Origin: Sulfurimonas sp.
GTDB taxonomy: Bacteria > Campylobacterota > Campylobacteria > Campylobacterales > Sulfurimonadaceae
Length of the DNA stretch: 16,677 nucleotides
Assembly: GCA_015487435.1 (NCBI GenBank)
Contig: WFPU01000026.1
Location: 1 to 16,677, forward strand
Reading direction: 5' to 3'
A program made the position numbers and the translations under genes. The notes beneath the pieces were generated by a model that was not told the DNA's origin, made no database searches, and saw only the letters and a program-made list of their open reading frames with translations. This document shows, one piece after another, positions 1-7,900 of this stretch (position 1 is its first letter; every line of letters starts with the position of its first letter).

Positions 1-189
1 ATCCGAGTGAGAAAGGGGGCTATAACGCATTTGCTGTATCTGACCAATATTTTTTTAAGTATAGCACATCCGAGTGAGAAAGGGGGCTATAACATGATGG
101 TGAAAGATATTCAAAATACTATTAGTATAGCACATCCGAGTGAGAAAGGGGGCTATAACACTTGCACCAAACAGGACAAACAAAGAAAT

Positions 190-198
190 AGTATAGCA
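190..198 (-). promoter_or_regulatory. Intra-repeat extended -10 promoter (also at 58-66 and 124-132)
   Basis: On the minus strand every repeat ends TGC-TATACT, an extended -10 element (TGn followed by a TATAAT-like hexamer), placed so that transcription would start a few bases inside the adjoining spacer. In Neisseria and Campylobacter type II-C arrays each repeat carries such a promoter and produces its own crRNA without processing of a long precursor. The same arrangement is seen here directly in the sequence; transcription itself is inferred. The degenerate last repeat keeps this motif, so it could still drive the crRNA from the spacer at 160-189. Confidence 0.6.
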
Positions 199-224
199 CA
201 TCCGAGTGAGAAAGGGGGGGGGGG
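190..224 (-). repeat. Degenerate terminal CRISPR repeat with an 11-G run
   Basis: The first 29 bases on the plus strand match the other repeats. The normal five Gs are then replaced by eleven (214-224), and the usual CTATAAC end is absent: the sequence runs straight into the palindromic element at 225. On the minus strand this means the promoter-bearing 3' end of the repeat is intact while its 5' end, the part that would form the crRNA handle, is lost. The G-run could be slippage after the element joined the repeat, or an assembly error in a homopolymer. Confidence 0.8.
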
Positions 225-347
225 CTGACATTAAGTTATGAATAATTATTTAGATTCTGAATCAAGTTCAGAATGACGAAAACTCACATCATACTTCGTC
301 ATTCCGTGCTTGACACGGAATCTAGTTAATCCTTGATTTAATGTCAG
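225..347. mobile_element. Palindromic MITE/REP-like element, copy A
   Basis: The ends are a perfect 10-bp inverted repeat: CTGACATTAA at 225-234 and its complement at 338-347. Inside are two 8-bp hairpins with five-base loops: ATTCTGAA/TTCAGAAT at 254-274 around TCAAG, and ATTCCGTG/CACGGAAT at 301-321 around CTTGA. GAATGACGAA (271-280) is complementary to 295-304, so the whole element folds back on itself. Copy B at 4844-4969 is the same element in reverse orientation, near-identical in its core. There is no coding content; mobility would require a transposase elsewhere, for example a REP-associated tyrosine transposase or another IS. The element abuts the decayed CRISPR repeat. Confidence 0.8.
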
Positions 348-348
348 T

Positions 349-365
349 GAGTGAGAAAAGGGAGC
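349..365 (+). repeat. CRISPR-repeat-like fragment beyond the palindromic element
   Basis: GAGTGAGAAAAGGGAGC closely resembles the plus-strand repeat segment GAGTGAGAAAGGGGGC: ten identical leading bases, then an extra A and an A-for-G change. It lies 1 bp outside the right end of element copy A, while the matching segment of the terminal repeat (from 204) lies on the left side. It may be the remnant of a repeat split or duplicated by the insertion, or a tracrRNA anti-repeat. Against the second reading, pairing with the repeat's 5' GTTATAG is not maintained after base 365. Confidence 0.5.
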
Positions 366-420
366 AAGTGAAATCTCAAGTGGTGCAAACACTTCACTCT
401 CAAAACACAAACACCAATTC

Positions 421-447
421 AAAAACATGTCAATTTGTCATGTTTTT
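421..447. terminator. Possible bidirectional intrinsic terminator
   Basis: AAAAACATG (421-429) and CATGTTTTT (439-447) form a 9-bp stem with a 9-base loop. The outer A/T arm provides a T-run in either direction. The stem is weak because only two pairs are G-C. It separates the CRISPR end from comM and could end a short plus-strand transcript starting near 349. Confidence 0.4.
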
Positions 448-510
448 AATGTTTGTATATAAAAATTGCTATTCTTTGTAAATTTATATTTTTACGAGGG
501 AGATTTTGTT

Positions 511-564
511 ATGAAAAAAGTAATATTAATAAGTTTATCAATATTAGAAAGTTGTTATTTATGA
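511..564 (+). CDS. 17-codon leader ORF overlapping the comM start
   Basis: ATG at 511 follows a strong ribosome-binding site, GAGGGAG at 496-502, at 8-nt spacing. It encodes MKKVILISLSILESCYL and stops with the TGA at 562-564, which overlaps the comM ATG (561-563) in an ATGA junction. The comM start has no good site of its own, so ribosomes terminating here could restart on comM. The peptide is hydrophobic and looks like a lipoprotein-type signal sequence, but it is too short to be a mature protein. It may be a translational-coupling leader rather than a functional peptide, or chance. Confidence 0.45.
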   Translation: MKKVILISLSILESCYL

Positions 565-2069
565 AGATGGTCTCCTGTGCAACTTATGAGGGTCTTGATG
601 CTAGGGTAGTTCATGTTGAATCAACTTTAACTAAAGGTTTACCATCTTTTAGTGTGGTTGGAATGGCTAGTACATCGATAACCGAATCAAAAGAGCGTGT
701 TAAATCAGCACTTTTGAGTAATGATTTCTCTTTTCCTCCAAAACGTATAACCTTGTCTTTAGCTCCATCTGATGAAAAAAAAGAGGGATCTCAATTTGAC
801 TTGAGTATAGCTTTGATGATAGCACTAAATACTTTAGAAGATGATTTTAGTGATTGGTTTGTATTTGGTGAATTAGGGCTTGATGGTGCAGTAAAAGAGA
901 ACAATAAGCTGTATCCACTTATGTTATCACTAGCAAATCAGAAGCTAATTCAAAAAGCTATAGTCCCATATGATAGCCTTAACAAACTCTCAAAAATTCC
1001 AAATATTGAGTTTTATGGAGTCAAAACTCTTCAAGAAGGGATAGATTTGCTCAAAAATCAAAGCACATCAAATCCAAGTATTGAGCAAAGTAGTATAGAT
1101 TATCCTAGTTATAAAATAAAGGGTGAAAAATATTATTATGTAAAAGAGTATGAAGATGATTTTGTAGATGTTAAAGGTCAAGAGGTGGCAAAAAGAGCAG
1201 CACTTATATCTGCAGCTGGATTTCACAATATTTTATTTGAGGGTAGCCCAGGGTGTGGTAAAAGCATGATAGCTAAAAGATTAAAATATATTTTGCCACC
1301 TATGAGTAGTGATGACATATTAGATGTTGCAAAACTTCAAGCATTAGATTTAGTTGAGCCAGATTTTAAACCACATAGAAGTATGAGAAGCCCTCACCAT
1401 AGTTCAACTTTGGCAAGCGTGTTTGGTGGTGGTTCTTTTAAAGCTCAAATAGGGGAGGTTGGTTTAGCTCATAGAGGAATTTTGTTTTTTGATGAGTTAC
1501 CACATTTTTCTAAAAATGTATTGGAGGCATTACGAGAGCCGATGCAAGATGGGAAAATACGAATATCAAGAGTAAATTCAAAGGTGGAATATCCAGCGGA
1601 TTTTCTTTTTATTGGGGCTATGAACCCTTGTCCATGTGGGAACCTTCTAAATGAGTCTCGTGAGTGTAGATGTAATGAATTGGAGATACAAAGATACAAA
1701 AACAGGCTTTCAGATCCATTTTTAGACAGGATAGATTTAAGTGTAACTATGCAGAGTGTAAGTGTAGATGATAAAACGAGCTACACATCAAAAGAGCTTC
1801 ACAAGATGGTTGTTCAAAGCCATATATTTGCAAAAAAAAGAGGTCAAAAAAGTTTTAACGCTAAACTTAACGATAGTGAGATAGAAAAATTTTGTCTATT
1901 AGATGATGAAGCACGAAGTACTCTAGATTTAGCGATTAGTCGTTTTGATTTGTCATTTCGTGGCATTAAAAAAGTTCAAAAAGTTGGACGCACTATTGCT
2001 GATTTGGATTCTTGTGAAGTTATAGGTAAAAAACATATTTTAGAGGCTCTTAGTTATAGAAGAAGATAG
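561..2069 (+). CDS. comM: ComM/YifB family AAA+ ATPase (Mg-chelatase-like)
   Basis: This is a 502-residue protein of the ComM/YifB family. Vibrio cholerae ComM is a hexameric helicase that promotes branch migration when transformed DNA recombines into the chromosome. The N-terminal ChlI-type domain (about 1-130) contains the family segment TKGLPSFSVVG and LAPSDEKKEGSQFDL. The AAA+ core has Walker A GSPGCGKS (228-235), Walker B LFFDELPHF with Asp311-Glu312, and the family motif GAMNPCPCG (352-360) followed by a Cys-rich stretch. A C-terminal Mg_chelatase_C region completes the family's usual length. An open frame extends back to an ATG at 453, but the homologous part begins at MKMVSCATYEGLDA (561), where the leader ORF stops; 567 is an alternative start. 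The gene implies possible natural competence but is also widespread in non-competent bacteria. Confidence 0.92.
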   Translation: MKMVSCATYEGLDARVVHVESTLTKGLPSFSVVGMASTSITESKERVKSALLSNDFSFPPKRITLSLAPSDEKKEGSQFDLSIALMIALNTLEDDFSDWFVFGELGLDGAVKENNKLYPLMLSLANQKLIQKAIVPYDSLNKLSKIPNIEFYGVKTLQEGIDLLKNQSTSNPSIEQSSIDYPSYKIKGEKYYYVKEYEDDFVDVKGQEVAKRAALISAAGFHNILFEGSPGCGKSMIAKRLKYILPPMSSDDILDVAKLQALDLVEPDFKPHRSMRSPHHSSTLASVFGGGSFKAQIGEVGLAHRGILFFDELPHFSKNVLEALREPMQDGKIRISRVNSKVEYPADFLFIGAMNPCPCGNLLNESRECRCNELEIQRYKNRLSDPFLDRIDLSVTMQSVSVDDKTSYTSKELHKMVVQSHIFAKKRGQKSFNAKLNDSEIEKFCLLDDEARSTLDLAISRFDLSFRGIKKVQKVGRTIADLDSCEVIGKKHILEALSYRRR

Positions 2070-2075
2070 TATAAT
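2070..2075 (+). promoter_or_regulatory. Consensus -10 just upstream of the HAD gene
   Basis: A perfect TATAAT begins one base after the comM stop and ends 6 bases before the ATG at 2082, so a normal start site (about +7) would fall on the A of the start codon. No Shine-Dalgarno sequence precedes that ATG. Together these suggest a leaderless mRNA, or else simple read-through from comM with a chance AT-rich match. Confidence 0.4.
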
Positions 2076-2081
2076 TAGATT

Positions 2082-2729
2082 ATGAAAAAATATATACTAT
2101 TTGATAATGATGGCGTACTTGTTGAGACGGAGAAACATTACTATGAGGCAAGTAAAAAAGCTTTAAAAGAATTTTTTGATTTAGAATTAGAACTTGATGT
2201 TTACATGGAGATAATGGCACGAGGTGGCAGAGCTTGGGAGATTGCTGAGGCACAAGGAATTTCACAAAAAGATATAACACAAGCTAGAATACAAAGAGAT
2301 ATCTACTATCAAGAGCTTATAAAAAATGAAGATATTACCATAGATGGTGTGCAAAATATTTTAAAAGAGTTATCTAAAAAATACAATATGGGGATAATCA
2401 CAACTTCAAGAAGAGTTGATTTTGAGTTGATTCATAGGGGAAGGGGTATAGTTGATTTTATGGATTTTACACTTTGTGTAGAGGATTATAAACATTCAAA
2501 ACCACATCCAGAACCATATTTAAGTGGATTAAAACTTTTTGATGCAAAAAAAGAAGAAACTATAGTTGTAGAAGATTCACAAAGAGGGTTAACTTCTGCT
2601 TATAATGCAGGTATAGAATGTGTAATAGTTCATAATGATTTTACAGTTACTCATGATTTTTCTAAGGCTTCTTATAAAATAAAAAAACTTTCACAATTAG
2701 AAAAACTACTAAATAATGTTACAAAATGA
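2082..2729 (+). CDS. HAD-superfamily (subfamily IA) phosphatase, CbbY/beta-PGM-like
   Basis: A 215-residue soluble HAD hydrolase. Motif I is FDNDGVLVET, with Asp8 the presumed nucleophile and Asp10 the acid/base. Motif II is ITTS (106-109), motif III is Lys140 in SKPHPEPYL, and motif IV is VVEDSQRGL with Glu164-Asp165 as magnesium ligands. An alpha-helical cap is inserted after motif I (about 16-85), as in beta-phosphoglucomutase, phosphoglycolate phosphatase and 6-phosphogluconate phosphatase relatives. The substrate cannot be assigned from sequence; sugar phosphates are typical. It begins 12 bp after comM without a recognisable ribosome-binding site and directly downstream of a TATAAT. It is probably not functionally tied to comM. 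Confidence 0.85.
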   Translation: MKKYILFDNDGVLVETEKHYYEASKKALKEFFDLELELDVYMEIMARGGRAWEIAEAQGISQKDITQARIQRDIYYQELIKNEDITIDGVQNILKELSKKYNMGIITTSRRVDFELIHRGRGIVDFMDFTLCVEDYKHSKPHPEPYLSGLKLFDAKKEETIVVEDSQRGLTSAYNAGIECVIVHNDFTVTHDFSKASYKIKKLSQLEKLLNNVTK

Positions 2730-2768
2730 ACTCTAATCTTAGAACATTACATAATAGATGACATATAA

Positions 2769-2795
2769 TTGACAGATTATCTTTAAATGTATACT
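2769..2795 (+). promoter_or_regulatory. Putative promoter of the aldehyde dehydrogenase operon
   Basis: TTGACA at 2769-2774 and TATACT at 2790-2795 have a short 15-bp spacer. They sit 28 bp upstream of the ATG at 2824, which has a good ribosome-binding site, AGGAG at 2813-2817. The -35 box matters less in Campylobacterota, so the -10 is the stronger evidence. Confidence 0.45.
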
Positions 2796-2823
2796 TTAAT
2801 TAAAATAAACTTAGGAGAATTAA

Positions 2824-4320
2824 ATGGCACAGAATAAACCAGAGTTAAAATCACAGTACGAAAACTATATTGGTGGAGAGTGGATAGCACCAGTTGATGG
2901 CAAATACTTTGAGGCTATTTCGCCAATTGACAATAAGGTGATGACAAAAGTTGCTCAATCTAACAAAAAAGATGTAGATATAGCAGTTGAAGCTGGATAT
3001 AAAGCTTTTGCTACTTGGGGTAAAACTTCTGTAGCTGAGCGTAGCGCAGTATTAAATTCAATTGCAGATAAGATGCAAGAACATCTTGATATGTTAGCCT
3101 TAGTTGAGACATGGGATAATGGAAAAGCGATACGAGAAACCATAAACGCGGATTTACCTCTTGCTATAGATCATTTCCGTTATTTTGCTAGTGTTATTCG
3201 AGCTGAATCTGGAACTGTATCTGATTTGGATGCAAATACTGTTTCTCAAGAGATTCATGAACCTCTTGGCGTTGTAGCTCAAATCATCCCTTGGAATTTT
3301 CCAATTCTTATGGCTGCATGGAAAGTAGCTCCTGCTATCGCTGCTGGAAATTGTGTAGTACTTAAACCTGCTGAACAAACTCCTGTTTCTATCCTTGTTG
3401 TTATGGAGATTATTGCTGATGTAGTTCCAGCTGGGGTAATAAATATTATCAATGGTTTTGGTCCAGAGTGTGGTAAACCGTTAGCTTTACACCCAGATAT
3501 ACGCAAAATTGGATTTACTGGTGAGACTACTACAGGTAAATTAATTATGCAATATGCTTCTGAAAATATTATTCCTGTTACTTTAGAGCTTGGTGGTAAG
3601 TCACCAAATATATTTATGGAAAGTATCATGACTAAAGATGATGCATTTTTTGACAAAGCTATAGAAGGTTTGGTTTTGTTTGCATTTAATCAAGGCGAAG
3701 TTTGTACATGTCCATCTCGTGCTTTAATCCAAGAGAGTATCTATGAGCCATTTATGGCAAGAGTGATAGAGAGAATTAAAGCCATTAAGCGTGGCAGTCC
3801 ACTAGATCCTAATTGTATGATGGGTGCTCAAGCATCAAAAGATCAGTATGAAAAAATTCTTAACTATATAGATATAGGTAAAGCTGAGGGTGCTGAAGTT
3901 CTTGTAGGTGGAGGAAAAGAGAATGTTGAAGAGTTCCCAGAAGGTTTTTATATTCAACCGACAGTCTTAAAAGGGAACAATAAGATGAGAGTTTTTCAAG
4001 AAGAGATTTTTGGACCCGTAGTCTCTGTTACAACTTTCAAAGATATTGATGAAGCTATCGAGATAGCAAATGACACAATGTATGGTCTTGGTGCTGGTGT
4101 ATGGACGAGAGATGTTCATGAGATGCAAAAACTAACTCGTAGTATTGAAGCTGGTCGTGTTTGGGCTAATTGTTACCATCTTTACCCTTCTCATGCATCA
4201 TTTGGTGGATATAAAAAATCAGGAATCGGTCGTGAAACTCACATGATGATGTTAAATAACTATCGCCACACTAAAAATATTTTAACCTCTCACGATGAAA
4301 ACGCTTTAGGTTTCTTTTAA
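2824..4320 (+). CDS. NAD(P)-dependent aldehyde dehydrogenase (AldB/ExaC type)
   Basis: A 498-residue, full-length member of the ALDH superfamily that oxidises an aldehyde to the carboxylic acid in the cytoplasm. Visible active-site parts are PWNFP with Asn158 (oxyanion), Lys181 in VVLKPAE (cofactor), the FTGET loop (231-235), Glu255 in LELGGKSPN (general base) and the nucleophile Cys294 in FNQGEVCTCPSRA. The QGEVCTCPSRA signature and the DUF779 gene 3 bp downstream are characteristic of the AldB/ExaC group, where acetaldehyde and other short aldehydes are substrates. The exact substrate is inferred. The likely role is aldehyde detoxification or alcohol oxidation; no alcohol dehydrogenase gene lies next to it. 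Confidence 0.93.
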   Translation: MAQNKPELKSQYENYIGGEWIAPVDGKYFEAISPIDNKVMTKVAQSNKKDVDIAVEAGYKAFATWGKTSVAERSAVLNSIADKMQEHLDMLALVETWDNGKAIRETINADLPLAIDHFRYFASVIRAESGTVSDLDANTVSQEIHEPLGVVAQIIPWNFPILMAAWKVAPAIAAGNCVVLKPAEQTPVSILVVMEIIADVVPAGVINIINGFGPECGKPLALHPDIRKIGFTGETTTGKLIMQYASENIIPVTLELGGKSPNIFMESIMTKDDAFFDKAIEGLVLFAFNQGEVCTCPSRALIQESIYEPFMARVIERIKAIKRGSPLDPNCMMGAQASKDQYEKILNYIDIGKAEGAEVLVGGGKENVEEFPEGFYIQPTVLKGNNKMRVFQEEIFGPVVSVTTFKDIDEAIEIANDTMYGLGAGVWTRDVHEMQKLTRSIEAGRVWANCYHLYPSHASFGGYKKSGIGRETHMMMLNNYRHTKNILTSHDENALGFF

Positions 4321-4323
4321 TAT

Positions 4324-4701
4324 ATGTCTTTTACAAGTAGAGTAAGCTCCACAGAATCTGCTAACAAAATCATAGATCAGCTCCGAAAGGAGCATGATTG
4401 TGAGCTAATGTTTCATCAGAGCGGAGGATGTTGTGATGGTTCAGCCCCTATGTGTTTTGCAGTTGGAGATTTTATGGTTGGTAGTCGTGATATAAAAATC
4501 GGTGAAATTCATGGATGCGAGTTTTTTATGGCACCAGAGCAGTTTGAGTATATGAAAGCTACTCATTTAACTATAGATGTAGTAGAAGGTCGTGGCTCTA
4601 GTTTCTCTTTGGAGATTCCTTTGGGGGTTCGGTTTATTGCTATCTCTCGGTTGTTTAGTGATGAAGAAATTGCTAATCTTGAGGAGATAGAAATAGAATA
4701 A
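4324..4701 (+). CDS. DUF779 family protein, partner of aldehyde dehydrogenase
   Basis: A 125-residue protein matching the DUF779 family, recognised from the near-N-terminal signature HQSGGCCDGSAPMC, a Cys-rich patch with a Gly-Cys-Cys-Asp core. DUF779 genes typically sit directly beside AldB/ExaC-type aldehyde dehydrogenases, as here: the ATG follows the upstream TAA by 3 bp, so the two are surely co-transcribed and probably translationally coupled. Its biochemical function is not established. The clustered cysteines suggest metal binding or a redox or chaperone-like role for the dehydrogenase, which is inference. There is no signal peptide or membrane segment. Confidence 0.88.
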   Translation: MSFTSRVSSTESANKIIDQLRKEHDCELMFHQSGGCCDGSAPMCFAVGDFMVGSRDIKIGEIHGCEFFMAPEQFEYMKATHLTIDVVEGRGSSFSLEIPLGVRFIAISRLFSDEEIANLEEIEIE

Positions 4702-4843
4702 TTTTTTTATTTTCCACTTTTAAAGTGAGGTTTTAACCTCGCAAAATCTTGTAGTGTTTATGCTTGTCATTTTATATAAAACTAAACAATCTTTTTAGTC
4801 ATCTCTTATCTAACTGCTTAGTGTGTATTTCATCTCATAAGAG
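4702..4843. other. Intergenic stretch between convergent genes with two adjacent palindromes
   Basis: CACTTTTAAAGTG (4715-4727) and GAGGTTTTAACCTC (4727-4740) are perfect palindromes sharing one base. They follow an upstream T-rich run, and no T-run follows on either strand in the terminator sense. The DUF779 and metH transcripts converge on this region. Nothing else is recognisable up to element copy B at 4844. Confidence 0.4.
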
Positions 4844-4969
4844 GCACTGCCATGAAGTTAATGCTTAACTAGATTCCGTGTCAAGCACGGAATGACGAAG
4901 TATATGAGTTTTCGTCATTCTGAACTTGATTCAGAATCTAAACAACTATTCTTAACTTAATTGCAGTGC
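4844..4969. mobile_element. Palindromic MITE/REP-like element, copy B
   Basis: The ends carry an imperfect inverted repeat of about 18 bp: GCACTGCCATGAAGTTAA at 4844-4861 against the complement of 4952-4969, with two mismatches. Two hairpins with the same five-base loop as copy A are present: ATTCCGTG/CACGGAAT at 4873-4893 and ATTCTGAA/TTCAGAAT at 4917-4937. Reverse-complemented, it aligns with copy A along its full length, with near-identity over the central hairpins. It lies in the 295-bp gap between the 3' ends of the DUF779 gene and metH. No clear target-site duplication is seen at this copy. Confidence 0.82.
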
Positions 4970-4996
4970 TTCAGGAGAGGAATATATATATCAAAC

Positions 4997-7900
4997 TTAC
5001 ACATTATAGTAACTAGCATTGGGGTGGTAAACAACCAAAGCAGAAGTGGATTGCTCAGGATGAATCTGAAAAGTCTCACTTAATTCTATCCCAAATTCTT
5101 CAGGTTTTAAAAGATTAAACAAAGGACGGTTAAGTTCTAAATCAGGACAAGCGGCATATCCAAATGAGTAACGGCACCCTTGATATTTATTCATCTGCAC
5201 ATCACTTAATTTATTTCCTTCACTCTCTGAAATATTTAAATCAAGCCTGATTTGTTTATGTGCTATCTCAGCTAATGCTTCAGCTAGAGCAACGCCGAGT
5301 CCGTGAAATTGATAATACTCCGTATATTTATCTGTCTCATAAATTTCTCTTTCAACAACACTAAGTTTGCTTCCGGCACTAACACATGTTAGAGCTATAA
5401 CATCATGTCTATTAGAGTGAAAAAAATCACTTACTGCACGATGAGGTTTTTTAGTTTGTCTAGGAAAATCAAATTTTTCTCTTACTCTTCCTATAACTAT
5501 ATCTAAAGGTTCACGATTTATCTCATCTTCGGCATTATAACCCTCACTCTCATCAAAGATAAGAAGAGTATTATCATCACTTCTACAAGGCCAATAGCCA
5601 TAAATGATGGTTGGCTCAAAGAGTTTTTCATCTAAAAATCTTCTTTTTAGTTTTTCATAGATTGGCCAAACAACTTCATCTAGTTGTTTTTGGTACTGCT
5701 CTTTAGTTTTACCTTTTGAAGTGTATCCCCATTGTTGCTTAAAAAGAAATTTATGGTTTATCCAGTCAAATGCCATCTCTATTTGTGCTGATGTTAGTTT
5801 TATCTCTCGTCTACCCCAAAAAGGTGGAGTTGGAACTTTAATATCACGGTTTGGCATCTTTAGTTCAGCAAATGGGGGGATAATTATCTCTTTTTTTGAA
5901 CTTGCAGTTGAGCTGAGATTAAGAGTATCTTTACCATGCAAATCTGTATCAAAATTACCAGCTTCAATGCGACTCATAGCAGTAACGCCATCAAAAGCAT
6001 CTTTGCAATAAAAAATAGGACCATCATAAAAAGGGCGACAAAAATCATCTATAAATGTACGAGTTAAAGCAGCCCCACCTAAAAGAACAGGAATTTTTAT
6101 GTTTGCATCTTTTAAAGCTTTTAAATTTTCTTGCATAACTTGAGTAGACTTAACTAAAAGTCCACTCATCCCAAAAGCAGAGATATGCCCATCTTTTGTA
6201 GCTTGTATGAAGTCTTCTAATTCAACTTTAATTCCAAGATTATTTACCTTAAAACCGTTATTTGAGAGGATAATATCTACAAGATTTTTACCAACATCAT
6301 GTACATCGCCTTTTACAGTACCTAAAGCTAAAGTTGTATCTACCTCTTTTTTGATTTTTGGCAAATAAGGGTTTAGATAATCAACTGTTTTTTTCATTGT
6401 TTCAGCGCTTTGAAGGACAAACGGTAGTTGCATTTGACCTGAGCCAAAAAGCTCACCAATAACTTTCATCGCATCAATTAAAATTTCATTTACGATTATC
6501 TCAGGAGCAATCGTTTTACGAACCTCTTCAACAAGAGGAATCATTCTCTCTTTATCTCCATCCATTAAAAGCTTTGCAATTTTTTCTTCATCACTCATTT
6601 TTAGATATTCTTCATCGTCGGCTGAAGTGTCTATAGCTTCTTTGTCGCTAAAGTGAGCAATAAATTTAAATAGTGGTTCTTCCCCTTTGTTAAAGATAAG
6701 ATTATTACAGATATCTTGGTCTTGTTGAGAGATTTTATTTATAGGGATAATATGTTTAACATTGATAATTACACTTGTTAAGCCAGCCTCTAAACAATGG
6801 TGCAAAAACATAGAGTTCAAATAAGGTCGGGCATCTTTGTCAAGTCCAAATGAGATATTTGAGAGACCTAAAGTAGTTGATACTTCTGGATGTTTTAAAT
6901 GAAGCTTTCTTATTGCCTCTATGGTATTAACTCCTGCATTCCAGTACTCTTCATCGCCACTTCCAAGTGTAAATGTAAGTACATCAAAAATTAGGTTTTC
7001 TTTTTTTAACCCATGTCTTGAAGTGGCTAACTCTATAATTCTATCTGCTATTTTTAATTTATTCTCAATCGTTTTAGCCATACCTGCTTCATCGATTGTT
7101 AAACAAACTAAAGAAGTACCGTATTTTTTAGCTAAAGAACAAATTTCATCAAACTTTTCTTCACCATCTTCAAGGTTAACAGAGTTTAAAATTGGTTTTC
7201 CACCAATATTTTTAAGAGCAGTCTCAAGTCCACTTGTTTGAGTAGAATCTGGCATAAGAGGAAGGGCAATTTTTTGGTTATACATCCCCATAACAGCATT
7301 CATATCTTTAGTTTCATCTCGACCTGCAAAACCAACATTAATATCAATTATATGAGCACCTGCACGAACTTGTTGTTGAGCTACACTTAGGGTACCCTCA
7401 TAATCTTCTGCTAAGAGTAGTTCACGAAAAGCTTTTGAGCCAGTTGCATTACTTCTTTCACCCATTAAAAGTGGAGTTGGTTTTTGTATGAGTGGGGTGG
7501 TATTAAATAGTGAAGCTACAGAGGTTGGATGGCTCCCAGTTGGTTGTTTAGGTTTTGTATTTGATGTTTTATTTACAAGTGCACGAATATGATCAGGGGT
7601 AGTTCCACAACATCCACCTAAAAAGCTGACACCATCAAAGTTTAAAAACTTCTCTTGATTTATTGAAAATTCTTCAGGATTCATAGGATAATAAGTATAG
7701 CCACCGCGGTTTTGAGGAAGTCCAGCATTTGCATGGATGCTTATAGGCTTGTGCCAAACTTCACTTAGTGTTTTTACATGCTTAAGCACTTGCTCTGGTC
7801 CAGTTCCACAGTTAAAACCAAGACTTAAAATATCAAAAGGTTCCATAATGGTTGCTATAGTCTCAGCATCTGTACCAATAAGCATAGTTCCACTAAGCTC

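Larger units (their letters stand above)
1..224 (-). CRISPR. Type II-C-like CRISPR array, leader-distal end (truncated by the window)
   Basis: Repeats lie at 1-26 (partial), 58-93, 124-159 and 190-224 (degenerate). The two complete copies are identical over 36 bp. Spacers are 27-57 (31 nt), 94-123 (30 nt) and 160-189 (30 nt), and are unrelated to one another. Read on the minus strand, the repeat starts GTTATAG, has the core CCCCCTTTCTCAC and ends GTGCTATACT. From memory this matches the Neisseria meningitidis type II-C repeat at about 27 of 36 positions, including both ends. The 36-nt repeat and 30-nt spacers also fit type II. That relationship puts crRNA sense on the minus strand, so transcription would run right to left. 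The terminal decay at the right suggests that this is the old, leader-distal end and that cas9/cas1/cas2 lie left of position 1; this is inference, since no cas gene is in view. Spacer targets cannot be determined here. Confidence 0.88.

Noticed and set aside
7..228. 73-codon plus-strand frame with repeated IAHPSEKGGYN
   Set aside because: It is the CRISPR repeat translated in one frame; the periodic peptide reflects repeat DNA, and there is no ribosome-binding site.
246..428. 60-codon minus-strand frame ending SFRHSELDSESK
   Set aside because: It runs through palindromic element A; such peptides are the usual artefact of translating these repeats.
453..560. N-terminal extension of ComM to the ATG at 453
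   Set aside because: The added 36 residues do not resemble the family, lack a ribosome-binding site, and overlap the leader ORF region.
453..2069. ComM as part of the CRISPR locus
   Set aside because: It is separated from the array by a mobile element and a likely terminator, and is a common chromosomal gene; adjacency alone is not evidence of a joint system.
3279..3656. 125-codon minus-strand frame inside the aldehyde dehydrogenase gene
   Set aside because: Antisense shadow of a well-supported gene with no independent evidence.
4715..4740. Adjacent palindromes as an intrinsic terminator for the DUF779 gene or metH
   Set aside because: Neither strand has a T-run directly after the stems; left as unexplained palindromes.
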